From contig CAIYYA010000083.1 in the NCBI GenBank assembly GCA_903930255.1, forward strand, positions 1 to 33,755: DNA of 33,755 nucleotides. Reading direction: 5' to 3'. A program made the position numbers and the translations under genes. This document shows positions 8,760-17,580 of this stretch, one piece after another (the first letter of the stretch is position 1; the number at the start of each line of letters is the position of its first letter). The notes under the pieces were generated by a model, which searched no databases, was not told the DNA's origin, and worked only from the letters and a program-made list of their open reading frames with translations. The DNA comes from an uncultured beta proteobacterium. Lineage in GTDB: Bacteria; Pseudomonadota; Gammaproteobacteria; Burkholderiales; Burkholderiaceae_C.

Positions 8760-11000
8760 CTATTTTCTACGTGCCGAGCGCACGCCCGCGAGCTCCATCA
8801 CCAAAGCCAAAACCTTGTGCAAGCGACCCGAGTCGGACACTTCTACGGTAAAGGTCATCCAGGCGGTGCCTTTGATGGACTGGGTTTGCACGCCAGTGAC
8901 GTTCATTTTTTCTTTGGTGAACACTTCTGAAATATCGCGCAACAAACCTTGCCGATCGGTCGCTTGTATCGCCACATCGACCGGATAGACCGCACTGGTA
9001 GCCGTTTGCGTCAGACCCCAATCGACCTCGATCAAACGCTCGCCATTTTTTGCCACCATCTCGCGCAAATTAGTGCAATCGGTGCGATGCACGCTGACAC
9101 CCTTGCCACGTGTCACAAAGCCACAAATGGCATCGGGTGGTGCCGGTTTGCAGCATTTGGCCATTTGCGTCAGCAGTGAATCCACCCCCACCACCAGCAA
9201 ACCACTTTTGGACGGATTCTCAAAGGCGCGCGATTTACGCAATAGGGGCGCATCGACATCTACTTGGGCCGGCTCAGGCGGGCGCAGCAGCAGCTCGATT
9301 TGACGCAATGAAAATTCGTCTTTGCCAACATCCTCAAACAGGGCTTCAGCGTTGGCAAAACCGAGTTGAACTGCCAAATCATCCAGTTTGAGAGCTGTTT
9401 TACCTTCGCGCTGGAGCAACTTCTCAACAGCTTCGCGGCCTTTGGCGACCGTTTCATTCATCGCCAAAGCATTGAACCAGGCGCGAACTTTGGTGCGCGC
9501 CCGGTGGCTCACCAGGTAACCCAGTTCGGTATTGAGCCAGTCACGCGAAGGCCCGCCCTCTTTCACCACCGTCACTTCTACGGTTTGACCATTTTTGAGC
9601 GGCGTATTCAAAGGCACCATGGCCCCATCAATACGCGCGCCGCGACAACGATGCCCCAGGTTGGTGTGCACGCTGTAGGCAAAATCCACTGCCGTTGCGC
9701 CCTGGGGCAGTTCGACAATGGCGGCATCGGGGGTCAATACATAAATGCGGTCGTCCAGCATGCCGTGCGCCGGTGTTCCCGAGAGGTCTCGCTCCCAAGC
9801 CAGCAATTGGCGCAGCACGGCAATCTTGGCATCGTATTCGCCACTGGCAGACACCCCCGCGTAACCCTTGGCACCGGCCTCTTTGTAAGCCCAATGCGCC
9901 GCCACACCGTTTTCTGCATGGTCGTGCATGGCCTGTGTACGGATCTGGATTTCGGTGGGTTGACCCGCCACGTTGCGCACCACTGTGTGAAGCGATTGGT
10001 AGCCGTTCACTTTGGGCTTGGCAATGTAATCGTCAAATTCTTCGGCAATCGGGCTGAATTGGCTGTGCACCCAGCTTAGTGCTGCGTAGCATTCGGGAAC
10101 ATTGGCCACCACAATGCGCATGGCCCTGATGTCATATACCTTGTCAAAACCAAGCGACTTGCCGCGCATTTTTTTCACGATGCTGTAAATATGCTTGGGT
10201 CGACCAGAGACCTTTGCGTGCAAGCCATTGGCGAGCAGATCGGCTTCAAGTTGCGCCCGCATGCGCTCCATATGAAGCTCGCGCTCCAAGCGTTTTTCGT
10301 CCAGCAGGCGAGCCACTTCACGGTAGGTGTCGGGTTCCAGGAAACGAAACGCTAAGTCTTCCATTTCCCATTTGATTTCCCAGATGCCCAAACGATTGGC
10401 CAGTGGCGCAAACACCTGCAAAGCCTCGTCGGCAATACCGCCACTGACGGGCAGTTTGGTAGCAGCAAAAAAGCGCAGGGTTTGCAAGCGGGAGGCCAGA
10501 CGCAGCATCACTACACGTAAATCGCGTGAAAAAGCCAAAAGCATCTTGCGCACATTTTCTGTTTGCAGCGCAGCGCCTTGAACTTGTGAGGCCGCGGGGT
10601 TGTTGCTCGCATTGGCCAACAGTGCCAGGCGAGCCTGCCGCTGCACCCTTACCAGCTTGGTGGTCTCCATAGCCAGTGCTGCAAAGTTGTCGCCAAAGGC
10701 TTTGGCAATAACTTCCTGTGGTTTGTTCAGGTGATCACAGGCATACACCAAATAACTGGCCGCTTGCATGGCTTCAGAGCCGCCAATGCTTTTGAGAATA
10801 AGGGCAACCGCATCGGCATGCGCCAAAATATTTTCACCCGTGTCAAGCAATTCGGTAGCCAGCAAAGGCTCGGCAAAAGCCCGTGCACGCACCAGCGCAT
10901 GGGCTTGATCGGGCAAAATTTGTCCGACCACCGAGACAACGGGTAACACACCTTGGCTGTTGGTGGCACTCGTCGGTTTGGCCACAGGATGGCTTTTCAT
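8760..11000 (-). CDS. relA: GTP pyrophosphokinase RelA ((p)ppGpp synthetase)
   Basis: A ribosome-associated alarmone synthetase that makes (p)ppGpp from ATP and GTP/GDP during amino acid starvation. The 746-aa protein has, in order: a pseudo-hydrolase domain (residues ~30-200) in which the HDxxED metal motif is missing (the equivalent stretch reads YACDHLNK), a synthetase domain (~240-375) with FDKVYDIRAMRI, EFDDYIAKPKVNGYQSLHT and EIQIRTQAMHDHAENG, a TGS domain (~415-480), and a C-terminal ACT domain (~675-746). The EFDD at 321-324 is the acidic EXDD motif of monofunctional RelA, as opposed to the RFKD of bifunctional SpoT/Rel. So this enzyme should synthesise but not hydrolyse, and a SpoT is expected elsewhere in the genome. 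Confidence 0.95.
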   Translation of the reverse strand: MKSHPVAKPTSATNSQGVLPVVSVVGQILPDQAHALVRARAFAEPLLATELLDTGENILAHADAVALILKSIGGSEAMQAASYLVYACDHLNKPQEVIAKAFGDNFAALAMETTKLVRVQRQARLALLANASNNPAASQVQGAALQTENVRKMLLAFSRDLRVVMLRLASRLQTLRFFAATKLPVSGGIADEALQVFAPLANRLGIWEIKWEMEDLAFRFLEPDTYREVARLLDEKRLERELHMERMRAQLEADLLANGLHAKVSGRPKHIYSIVKKMRGKSLGFDKVYDIRAMRIVVANVPECYAALSWVHSQFSPIAEEFDDYIAKPKVNGYQSLHTVVRNVAGQPTEIQIRTQAMHDHAENGVAAHWAYKEAGAKGYAGVSASGEYDAKIAVLRQLLAWERDLSGTPAHGMLDDRIYVLTPDAAIVELPQGATAVDFAYSVHTNLGHRCRGARIDGAMVPLNTPLKNGQTVEVTVVKEGGPSRDWLNTELGYLVSHRARTKVRAWFNALAMNETVAKGREAVEKLLQREGKTALKLDDLAVQLGFANAEALFEDVGKDEFSLRQIELLLRPPEPAQVDVDAPLLRKSRAFENPSKSGLLVVGVDSLLTQMAKCCKPAPPDAICGFVTRGKGVSVHRTDCTNLREMVAKNGERLIEVDWGLTQTATSAVYPVDVAIQATDRQGLLRDISEVFTKEKMNVTGVQTQSIKGTAWMTFTVEVSDSGRLHKVLALVMELAGVRSARRK

Positions 11001-11015
11001 GCGCAGTTAACCTGG

Positions 11016-11912
11016 CTAATCGAGCAGAAAATGCGCCAAAACCTGCACTTGTTCGGCCGCCACAAAGGTTGGCGCATGACCCACGCCGGCAAACTCAATC
11101 AATTGTGCATGGGGGCCGCGTTGGGTCATGGCCAAAGCCGTGGTACGGGAGAGCAAATCGGACTCAGCACCGCGTACCAGCAGGGTTTGCGCCTTGATTT
11201 GATCGTAAGCCTGCCAGAGCAAGGCCTCGCCCTGAGCGGCTAATTCGGGCGTAACCGCTAAAAAGGGCAAAGCCAAAGCCGGGTCGTAATGCAGGGTGAA
11301 TCGACCCGAGCCATCAGCCAGCGGTTTAAGTTGCGGCCGTGTCAGTGCCAACCATTGCGCTGGTGTGTGCGGGCCAAAGCTGCTGGCAATTGCCCACAAG
11401 GCATCAGCTGCTTGCTGTTCTGACTCGAAGGCACCTGTTTTGCCAAGATACTGCCCAATACGCTGCAAGGCTTTGGCTTCAATGGTCGGGCCTACATCGT
11501 TTAACACCAAGCGGCGGACTTGTGCAAAAGCGGGCATTTCGGGCTGACCAGCCACGGCCATACCAATCAGACCGCCCATGCTGGTGCCGACCCAGTCCAG
11601 TGTGCTTGGAGCGAGTTGCGCCAATAACGCCAGCATATCCATTGCATAGCTTGGAATTTGGTAAGTCGCAGGGTCTTTGAGCCAGTCGCTTTGCCCCCGC
11701 CCGACAACATCCGGACACACCACACGGATGCGCTCACCGCCTTTTTCGCACAAAGCCTGTGCCAGGGTATCAAAGTCACGCCCCTGACGCGTTAAACCGT
11801 GCACACACAAAACCACGTGCGCGGCCTGCGGGTTGCCCCATTGCCAATAAGCCATGCGGTGGCCACCTTGGGAGTCGGGGCAGTGAACAAAATTTAGCGT
11901 TGGATCAGACAT
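11016..11912 (-). CDS. Alpha/beta-fold hydrolase
   Basis: A 298-aa alpha/beta hydrolase. The catalytic triad is visible: nucleophile Ser111 in VGTSMGGLIG, an acid in VRGAESDLLS, and His in AGVGHAP near the C-terminus; the oxyanion HG pair is at residues 38-39 (CVHGLTRQGRDFD). The VHGLTRQGRDFD and CPDVVGRGQSDWL blocks are typical of a proteobacterial group of uncharacterised hydrolases, so the substrate cannot be assigned. I start at ATG 11912 (MSDPTLNFV); a TTG two codons upstream is less likely. It is 15 bases upstream of relA on the same strand and so heads the hydrolase-relA-sbcB unit; whether it has any role in the stringent response is unknown. Confidence 0.85.
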   Translation of the reverse strand: MSDPTLNFVHCPDSQGGHRMAYWQWGNPQAAHVVLCVHGLTRQGRDFDTLAQALCEKGGERIRVVCPDVVGRGQSDWLKDPATYQIPSYAMDMLALLAQLAPSTLDWVGTSMGGLIGMAVAGQPEMPAFAQVRRLVLNDVGPTIEAKALQRIGQYLGKTGAFESEQQAADALWAIASSFGPHTPAQWLALTRPQLKPLADGSGRFTLHYDPALALPFLAVTPELAAQGEALLWQAYDQIKAQTLLVRGAESDLLSRTTALAMTQRGPHAQLIEFAGVGHAPTFVAAEQVQVLAHFLLD

Positions 11913-12048
11913 GGGCAATGATGTGTGGGCACAAGGGATTGGATAATCACGCCAGCAAGGTGCTGTGCATATGTCAGCATCCTAATTCAAACTCGGCTTA
12001 CGGCAGTGGGCCCAGCTCATTCAATCTTTATATTTTTGGAGAAACCCC

Positions 12049-12819
12049 ATGCTCAAAGGTAAAACAGCGCTTGTCACCGGCTCCACCAGTGGGATCGGTT
12101 TAGGCATTGCCAAAGCCCTGGCTGCCCAAGGTGCGAATATTCTTATGAACGGTTTTGGCGATGTTGAGAGTCCCAAAGCAGAAATTGCTGCGCTGGGTGT
12201 GCAAGTGGCCTACCACGGTGCCGACATGAGCCGGCCCAATGAAATTGCTGACATGCTGAGTTATGCAGCCGAACGGTTTGGCCGGGTTGACATTTTGGTT
12301 AACAACGCAGGCATTCAGCACGTGGCACGCATTGAAAACTTTCCTGTCGAGCGCTGGGATGCCATCATCGCCATCAACATGAGCAGCGCTTTTCATGCAA
12401 CCCGGCTGGCCTTGCCGGCTATGCAAGCGGCTGGCTGGGGGCGCATCATCAACGTGGCATCGGTGCATGGCTTGGTAGCTTCGGCAGAAAAATCAGCTTA
12501 TGTGACAGCCAAGCACGGCGTCATCGGCTTGACCAAGGTGACCGCCCTGGAAAATGCCACCACGGGCGTTACCTGCAATGCCATTTGTCCGGGTTGGGTG
12601 CTGACACCACTGGTGCAAAAGCAGGTGGATGCCAAAGCGGCTGCGCTGGGGCTGACCAATGACGAGGCCAAAAAACTGCTGCTGGGCGAAAAAGAACCTT
12701 CTCTGCAATTCACCACACCCGAAGAACTGGGCGCCTTGGCGGTGTTTTTCTGCTCGCCAGCAGGCAATAACGTGCGCGGTGTCGCCTGGAACATGGATGG
12801 TGGCTGGACCGCTCAATAG
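12049..12819 (+). CDS. bdhA: 3-hydroxybutyrate dehydrogenase
   Basis: A short-chain dehydrogenase that interconverts (R)-3-hydroxybutyrate and acetoacetate with NAD, used when polyhydroxybutyrate reserves are broken down. The 256-aa protein shows TGSTSGIGLGIA (residues 10-21, cofactor loop), NNAGIQHVARIE, catalytic Ser in NVASVHGLVAS, and Tyr-x-x-x-Lys in SAYVTAKHG. The C-terminal lid QVDAKAAALGLTNDEAKKLLLGEKEPSLQFTTPEELG is characteristic of bacterial BdhA rather than generic 3-oxoacyl-ACP reductases. Start ATG 12049 is preceded by GGAGAAA at 12038-12044. It stands alone, divergent from the hydrolase-relA unit across about 136 bases that should hold promoters for both. Confidence 0.94.
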   Translation: MLKGKTALVTGSTSGIGLGIAKALAAQGANILMNGFGDVESPKAEIAALGVQVAYHGADMSRPNEIADMLSYAAERFGRVDILVNNAGIQHVARIENFPVERWDAIIAINMSSAFHATRLALPAMQAAGWGRIINVASVHGLVASAEKSAYVTAKHGVIGLTKVTALENATTGVTCNAICPGWVLTPLVQKQVDAKAAALGLTNDEAKKLLLGEKEPSLQFTTPEELGALAVFFCSPAGNNVRGVAWNMDGGWTAQ

Positions 12820-12822
12820 ATA

Positions 12823-12886
12823 TAAAATTTATAGCTGCCTACGCCCGTCAGTATTGCGCTAGCGGGCATTTTCTTACCTAAATTTT
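12823..12886 (+). repeat. Comamonadaceae-type dispersed ~60-bp repeat (intergenic copy)
   Basis: Just after bdhA there is an AT-rich stretch with ATAGCTGCCTACGC, then CGCTAGCGGGCATTTT and CCTAAATTTT. Aligned by eye, it shares layout and many bases with the element inside the Nudix gene (about 31866-31926): ATAGC at the left, a CGTCAG centre, then a CxxTAxxGGxCAxTTT block and CTAAATT at the right. The halves are partly complementary (TGCC with GGCA), so it may form a weak hairpin. It fills the gap between the convergent bdhA and kinase genes and may act as a bidirectional transcription barrier; that role is inference. Its right end overlaps the kinase stop codon. Confidence 0.65.
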
Positions 12887-15356
12887 AGTTGGATTGTTTG
12901 AATGCCATAACCGCCTGGTTGCGCAGGGTGCGCAGCAAAGCCAGTTCTTTTTCATCCACTGTCAAACCACCCTTTTCAGCTTTGTCCGCGTAAATCAGGC
13001 CGAACGGTTTGCCTTTAAGCAACAAAGGCAAAATCAAAAAAGTGGGGGCATTGAATGACTGGCGATACCAAGCGGGCAAACTGGCCAAAATGCGCGGGTC
13101 GCTGGCATCGCTGATCAACGTGTCGGCACCTTTGTTGCAAACTGCCGAAAACAAATCCGGCTTCAGTGGCATGCGCAGCGGCACACAAAACGATTTGACC
13201 ACGCCCTCAACCCCGGCGCCTAAGCCAAAGCGACCGGTCAACATGTCGGTTTTGACATCGCGCATGCAAAAAATAACGCGATGAAAATCAAGTGCACGAA
13301 ACATCGCCTCCAGGATCATGCGCAACACATCGCTCAGCTTGAAGTCTTCGACCATCACATTGGTGATGTCCTGAATTCCTGCAGTCAAGGTTTGTGAGGC
13401 TTCTTCGCTGCGCTGCTGACTGGGTGCCATGGGTTTGGCGAGCACCAAGTGGGTCGCATGCAGCTCGTTGCCCTGGAGTTCGTCGGGTTTGCTGCTAGCC
13501 GCATCCTGCTGCGTGTTTTCGTCTGTCGTATCGTGCAGTAAATGTGCCACCGATGAATGTACCGGCACGCTCAAATCCATGGCTTTAGCCAATTCAACCA
13601 GCTTGGTTCGGGCACAGGCAGATGCACTTTGAATCGCGGCTGGATTGGTTGCCAAGGTTTTACTGTAGCGTTTGGCCGTTTGTGCCAACTGACGTTCGAC
13701 GATGGCCGCATCGGCGTGCAGCATGTCTTGCGTCATGTCGTTGGCGGCACAAGCAACCCAGCGCATTTGCTCTTGCTGATCGATGGATGGGCGCGTGGGC
13801 GGTTCGCCCGCTGGTTTATGCATGCAGCGCTGAATGCTTTCAGGCAGTCCCCAGGCTTTGGATATGCCCAAGCCCAACGCTTCGTAGCTCATGCCCAAAA
13901 TCCGGGTCGAGGCGGCATCTTCACTCACCGGGTCAGTTTTGCTGGAGACCAGTTTGCGAATGGCAGCGGCCTCTTCAGCAAAGTAAAACTGCGACAACAT
14001 GCGACCCAAATTTTGAAACAAAGCACCAATGAAAGCTTCTTCCTCAAAACCAGAGGAGCGCCCAAGTTCGCTGGCGATTGAGGCGGCCATCAAGGCGCGT
14101 ACAAACTCTTCTTTAAGAAATTGCGCATTGGTTTTGTCCTGCATGTGCTCCAGTAACACCAGGCTGAGTGCCATGTTGCGAATGCCGTTAAAGCCCACCA
14201 GGGTAACGGCTCGCGATACCGTGCCAATTTTGTTGCCACGTGCGTAATGTGCACTGTTGACCAATCTCAGCAGTTTGTTGGTCAGCGCTACATTTTTTAG
14301 AATCTCGTTGGTCACACTGCTGACGCTCTCTTTGTCAGAGGCCGCCATGCTTTGAATATGCACGATGGACTCCGACAAAGCGGGAAAATCACTTTTATGT
14401 TGCATGCGACGCAACAAAAATTCAAGCGTGCCACTTTGCCCTGAACCTTGCGCGCCATTTTGCCCGGTAGCTTCTTGCTCAGCGGTCATCCAAGCTGTCA
14501 GTGCGTCCAGAAACAACTGGGCACTGAGGTACCGTTGTTTTGCTTCAAACGCCAAAGCGTGCAACAAAATGGCACGCAACGCATCATCCAGACTTTCAAG
14601 AAATGCTGGTGGGAGAGTCAGGGCTTCATGCGCAACCCGATAAATCACGCGGTAAGGGTCTGCTCCTTCAATCAGCGGTTTGCCCAGCAAAGCTTGTGCC
14701 AGCAGCAAACCTGCCGAATACACGTCCATTTGTGCAGAAACAGCTTCGCCACGAGCGGCCTCGGGCGACATATAGGCAGGCGTTCCAGCCGTGTCAGACG
14801 GCTCCTGCTTTTTGCTGTCCTGATTAAGCCGCACAGCAATGCCAAAGTCCATCACGCGGGCGCGACCACTCGCATCAAGTAACACATTGGAAGGCTTCAA
14901 GTCGCGATGTACAACGCCCTGAGCATGCGCAACGACCAACGCACTGAGAATTTCTTGCATGAGTTTGACGGCTTTGGCGGGCTCGAGAGCGCCATCTTTG
15001 GCCAACAAATCGGTCAGCGTTTGACCGGCCACGTATTCAAATACCAGATAAGGCTGCTGCTCGTGCACATCGGCCTCAAACACCGGAACGATATGCGGGT
15101 GTGTCAAACGGCTGACACTGCGCGCTTCTTGCAGCCACTGGCCGATGGCTGAGGCATCCGAGCCACGCATCGGCTTCATCAGCTTAATGGCCACTTCACG
15201 CTCGAGCCGTGGGTCAAACGCCAACCAGACTTGTGACTGTGCACCCTGCCCCAGCATACGGCGAAGTTCGAACCGTCCCAGCATGGATGGCGTTGCTTGT
15301 TGGGCAGCCCCTAAAGCCATGCGCTTGAGCGTTGACAAGGGTGAGAGTTCAGCCAT
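12885..15356 (-). CDS. Serine/threonine protein kinase fused to HDOD and GAF domains
   Basis: An 823-aa multidomain signalling protein. Residues ~28-290 are a Hanks-type kinase: Gly loop LGQGAQSQV (35-43), Lys58 in VAIK, HRDLKPSN (150-157, catalytic Asp152), DFG (170-172) and activation segment GTPAYMSPEAA, all intact. Residues ~310-530 are an HDOD domain (FPALSESIVHIQSM, KNVALTNKLLRLVNSAHY, AVTLVGFNGIRNMALS), a degenerate HD-like module that usually binds partners instead of cleaving nucleotides. A low-complexity linker (~600-645) follows, then a GAF domain (~650-820) with ILPLLLKGKPFGLIYADK. No transmembrane segment is seen, so it should be cytosolic. The targets and the GAF ligand are unknown. 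It is divergent from the ompR-like gene, with 117 bases between them. Confidence 0.9.
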   Translation of the reverse strand: MAELSPLSTLKRMALGAAQQATPSMLGRFELRRMLGQGAQSQVWLAFDPRLEREVAIKLMKPMRGSDASAIGQWLQEARSVSRLTHPHIVPVFEADVHEQQPYLVFEYVAGQTLTDLLAKDGALEPAKAVKLMQEILSALVVAHAQGVVHRDLKPSNVLLDASGRARVMDFGIAVRLNQDSKKQEPSDTAGTPAYMSPEAARGEAVSAQMDVYSAGLLLAQALLGKPLIEGADPYRVIYRVAHEALTLPPAFLESLDDALRAILLHALAFEAKQRYLSAQLFLDALTAWMTAEQEATGQNGAQGSGQSGTLEFLLRRMQHKSDFPALSESIVHIQSMAASDKESVSSVTNEILKNVALTNKLLRLVNSAHYARGNKIGTVSRAVTLVGFNGIRNMALSLVLLEHMQDKTNAQFLKEEFVRALMAASIASELGRSSGFEEEAFIGALFQNLGRMLSQFYFAEEAAAIRKLVSSKTDPVSEDAASTRILGMSYEALGLGISKAWGLPESIQRCMHKPAGEPPTRPSIDQQEQMRWVACAANDMTQDMLHADAAIVERQLAQTAKRYSKTLATNPAAIQSASACARTKLVELAKAMDLSVPVHSSVAHLLHDTTDENTQQDAASSKPDELQGNELHATHLVLAKPMAPSQQRSEEASQTLTAGIQDITNVMVEDFKLSDVLRMILEAMFRALDFHRVIFCMRDVKTDMLTGRFGLGAGVEGVVKSFCVPLRMPLKPDLFSAVCNKGADTLISDASDPRILASLPAWYRQSFNAPTFLILPLLLKGKPFGLIYADKAEKGGLTVDEKELALLRTLRNQAVMAFKQSN

Positions 15357-15473
15357 AAATCATGCAGATCGGGGAAACAGTTGTAACGGAATGTGAATAA
15401 TCACGAGCACCAATGATAAAGCAGCCACAGCACACGCAAAATAGCACTTGTTACAAATTTATTCAAAACCGCC

Positions 15474-16205
15474 ATGAACACTCCAGCCCACCGTGTTGAC
15501 AAAATTTTGGTCGTTGACGACGACGTGCGTATTCGCGACCTGCTGCGGCGTTATTTGAGCCAAGAGGGTTTTGAAGTGTTGCAAGCCGAAGACGGCAAAG
15601 CCCTGACTCGTGTGTTGTTACGCGAACCCGTTGATTTGATTGTGCTCGACCTGATGATGCCAGGCGAAGATGGTTTGTCGGTGTGTCGGCGCTTGCGCGG
15701 TGCCAATGACCGCACGCCCATCATCATGCTCACAGCCAAGGGCGAAGAAATTGATCGCATCGTTGGGCTCGAAGTGGGCGCGGACGATTACCTGGGCAAG
15801 CCCTTCAATCCGCGTGAACTGCTGGCGCGCATCCATGCTGTGTTGCGCCGACGCCCACCCGTAGAGGCGCCAGGTTCACCCTCGGCAGAGAATGAGAGCA
15901 TCAGTTTTGGCCCTTTCAACTTTGATTTGGCTACGCGGGTGTTGCGCCGGGGTGACGAAGAAATTGCGCTGACTAGCGGCGAGTTTGCCATGCTGAAAAC
16001 GCTGGTGCGACACCCACGCCAGCCCTTATCGCGCGAAAAGCTGGCGCAACTGGCGCGTGGGCGCGATTTCGAGCCTTTTGACCGCAGTCTGGATGTGCAG
16101 GTATCGCGTTTGCGCAAGCTGATTGAGGTAGACCCCAGTCTGCCGCGTTACATCCAGACCGTTTGGGGTATTGGCTACGTTTTTGTACCCGATGGCAACA
16201 ACTAA
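15474..16205 (+). CDS. ompR: OmpR-family response regulator
   Basis: A 243-aa transcription regulator with a receiver domain (acidic Asp15-Asp17, phospho-acceptor Asp59 in VLDLMMPGEDG, Thr in MLTAKG, Lys in GADDYLGKPFNPRELLARI). A winged-helix DNA-binding domain follows, ending DVQVSRLRKLIEVDPSLPRYIQTVWGIGYVFVP. The receiver follows OmpR of E. coli closely (MMPGEDGLSVCRRLR, TAKGEEIDRIVGLEVGADDY), so I call it OmpR-like; the regulon in this organism (porins, osmotic response) is an inference. The downstream kinase gene overlaps it by 14 bases in another frame, so the two are translated from one mRNA. Confidence 0.92.
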   Translation: MNTPAHRVDKILVVDDDVRIRDLLRRYLSQEGFEVLQAEDGKALTRVLLREPVDLIVLDLMMPGEDGLSVCRRLRGANDRTPIIMLTAKGEEIDRIVGLEVGADDYLGKPFNPRELLARIHAVLRRRPPVEAPGSPSAENESISFGPFNFDLATRVLRRGDEEIALTSGEFAMLKTLVRHPRQPLSREKLAQLARGRDFEPFDRSLDVQVSRLRKLIEVDPSLPRYIQTVWGIGYVFVPDGNN

Positions 16206-17580
16206 TCACCCAGCGCAGAGGCGCGCGTTTGACGAAACGGTGTTTGAGCCCCGCGATAAACGTGGATTAAGCCTGTTTTGGCGCACCTTTTTCTTGTTGT
16301 CAGCGCTCTTGTTGGGCAGCGCTGCAGCCTGGATTCAAACCCTGCGCGAAATGGAATTTGAGCCGCGTGCCCTGCAAACAGCACAGCAAATTGCCTCGCT
16401 TGTCAATCTGAGCCGCGCAGCCGTTGTACACACCGATGCCATTGCCCGCGTGTCACTTTTCAAAACCATGAAAGACCAAGAGCATGTGGCCATTCTGCCG
16501 CACGAGCCGAAAGACCGTTTTGAGCCGTTTAACGATGACGAACTAAGTCGGCACATTGCTGATGAAATCAAGCAACGTTTGGGGCCAGACACCGAGGTGG
16601 CCAACAGTGTCAACGGTGTTGAAGGTTTGTGGGTGCGCTTTCGCATAGACAAAGACCAGTTTTGGCTTCAAGCCGAACGCACCCGGTTCGACAAACCGGC
16701 CGGCAAAACCTGGTTGGTCTGGCTCTTGACAGCCGCTATCTTTTCATTGGCGGGGGCCGCCTGGATGGCGCGCCTGATCAACCTGCCGCTGAAAAAATTG
16801 TCGTTTGCAGCCAGTCGTGTGCGTGAAGGTGACTTTGACGCCAGCACCCTGGACGAGTCAGTGTTTACCAGTGAGATTCGCGCTGTAAATGTTGGGTTTA
16901 ACCGCATGACCCAGAAATTGGCCAAGATCGAGCAAGACCGTGCTGTCATGTTGGCGGGTATCTCGCACGATTTGCGCACCCCATTGGCTCGTTTGCGTCT
17001 TGAAATCGAAATGAGCGTGGCAGATGCGCAAGCACGTGAACACATGGCCAACGACATTACCCAGCTCGACGCCATCATCGACAAATTTCTTGATTACGCC
17101 CGCCCTGGACAGATTGCACTGAACGCCGTTTCGCTCAATGAAAACATCGAAAATTGTCTGGAAAAGTTGCGTAAACGCAACGACCTTGTGTTCAAAGTGG
17201 CGCTTGAACCCCGGCTTATGGTGCAGGCTGATGCAATCGAATTGCAACGTGTAATTGGCAATTTGCTGGAAAACGCGGCGCGCTACGGCAAATCGACCGA
17301 CACCGGCATGGCTCACATCGAGATATCGGCTCGCCATCAGGACAAAACCGTGGTGCTGCGCATTCGCGACCATGGCATTGGTGTGGCAGAGAACCAAATC
17401 AAACAATTGACCTCGCCTTTTTTCAGGGGCGAAGCTGCCCGCACAGCAGCCAATGGCACCGGACTTGGCTTGGCGATTGTTGAGAAAAATGTGCTGCACA
17501 TGGGCGGCTCGCTGGATTTAAGCAATGCCAACGGCGGTGGTTTGTGTGTCACCATCAACTTGCAGAGAGCCAACGCTTAA
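16192..17580 (+). CDS. envZ: EnvZ-like sensor histidine kinase
   Basis: A 462-aa inner-membrane histidine kinase: first membrane helix about residues 30-50, a periplasmic segment of about 120 residues, second membrane helix about 174-194, HAMP (~195-248), and a dimerisation/phospho-acceptor domain with His259 in [17 protein letters not shown]. The ATPase domain shows LLENAARYG (N box), IRDHGIGV (G1) and GTGLGLAIV (G2). It should phosphorylate the adjacent OmpR-like regulator. The start at ATG 16192 lies inside the end of that gene; an in-frame ATG at 16171 is less likely. Its TAA overlaps the ygiQ stop on the opposite strand within the four bases TTAA at 17577-17580. Confidence 0.92.
   Translation: MATTNHPAQRRAFDETVFEPRDKRGLSLFWRTFFLLSALLLGSAAAWIQTLREMEFEPRALQTAQQIASLVNLSRAAVVHTDAIARVSLFKTMKDQEHVAILPHEPKDRFEPFNDDELSRHIADEIKQRLGPDTEVANSVNGVEGLWVRFRIDKDQFWLQAERTRFDKPAGKTWLVWLLTAAIFSLAGAAWMARLINLPLKKLSFAASRVREGDFDASTLDESVFTSEIRAVNVGFNRMTQKLAKIEQDRAVMLAGISHDLRTPLARLRLEIEMSVADAQAREHMANDITQLDAIIDKFLDYARPGQIALNAVSLNENIENCLEKLRKRNDLVFKVALEPRLMVQADAIELQRVIGNLLENAARYGKSTDTGMAHIEISARHQDKTVVLRIRDHGIGVAENQIKQLTSPFFRGEAARTAANGTGLGLAIVEKNVLHMGGSLDLSNANGGGLCVTINLQRANA

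Noticed and set aside
8760-11000. Bifunctional SpoT/Rel instead of RelA
   Set aside because: The HD hydrolase motif is missing and the synthetase has EFDD in place of RFKD, both of which mark monofunctional RelA.
12820-12884. Rho-independent terminator after bdhA
   Set aside because: Only a 5-bp GCCCG/CGGGC stem with a long loop is possible and the T run is short; the segment is better explained as a dispersed repeat that may weakly stop transcription.
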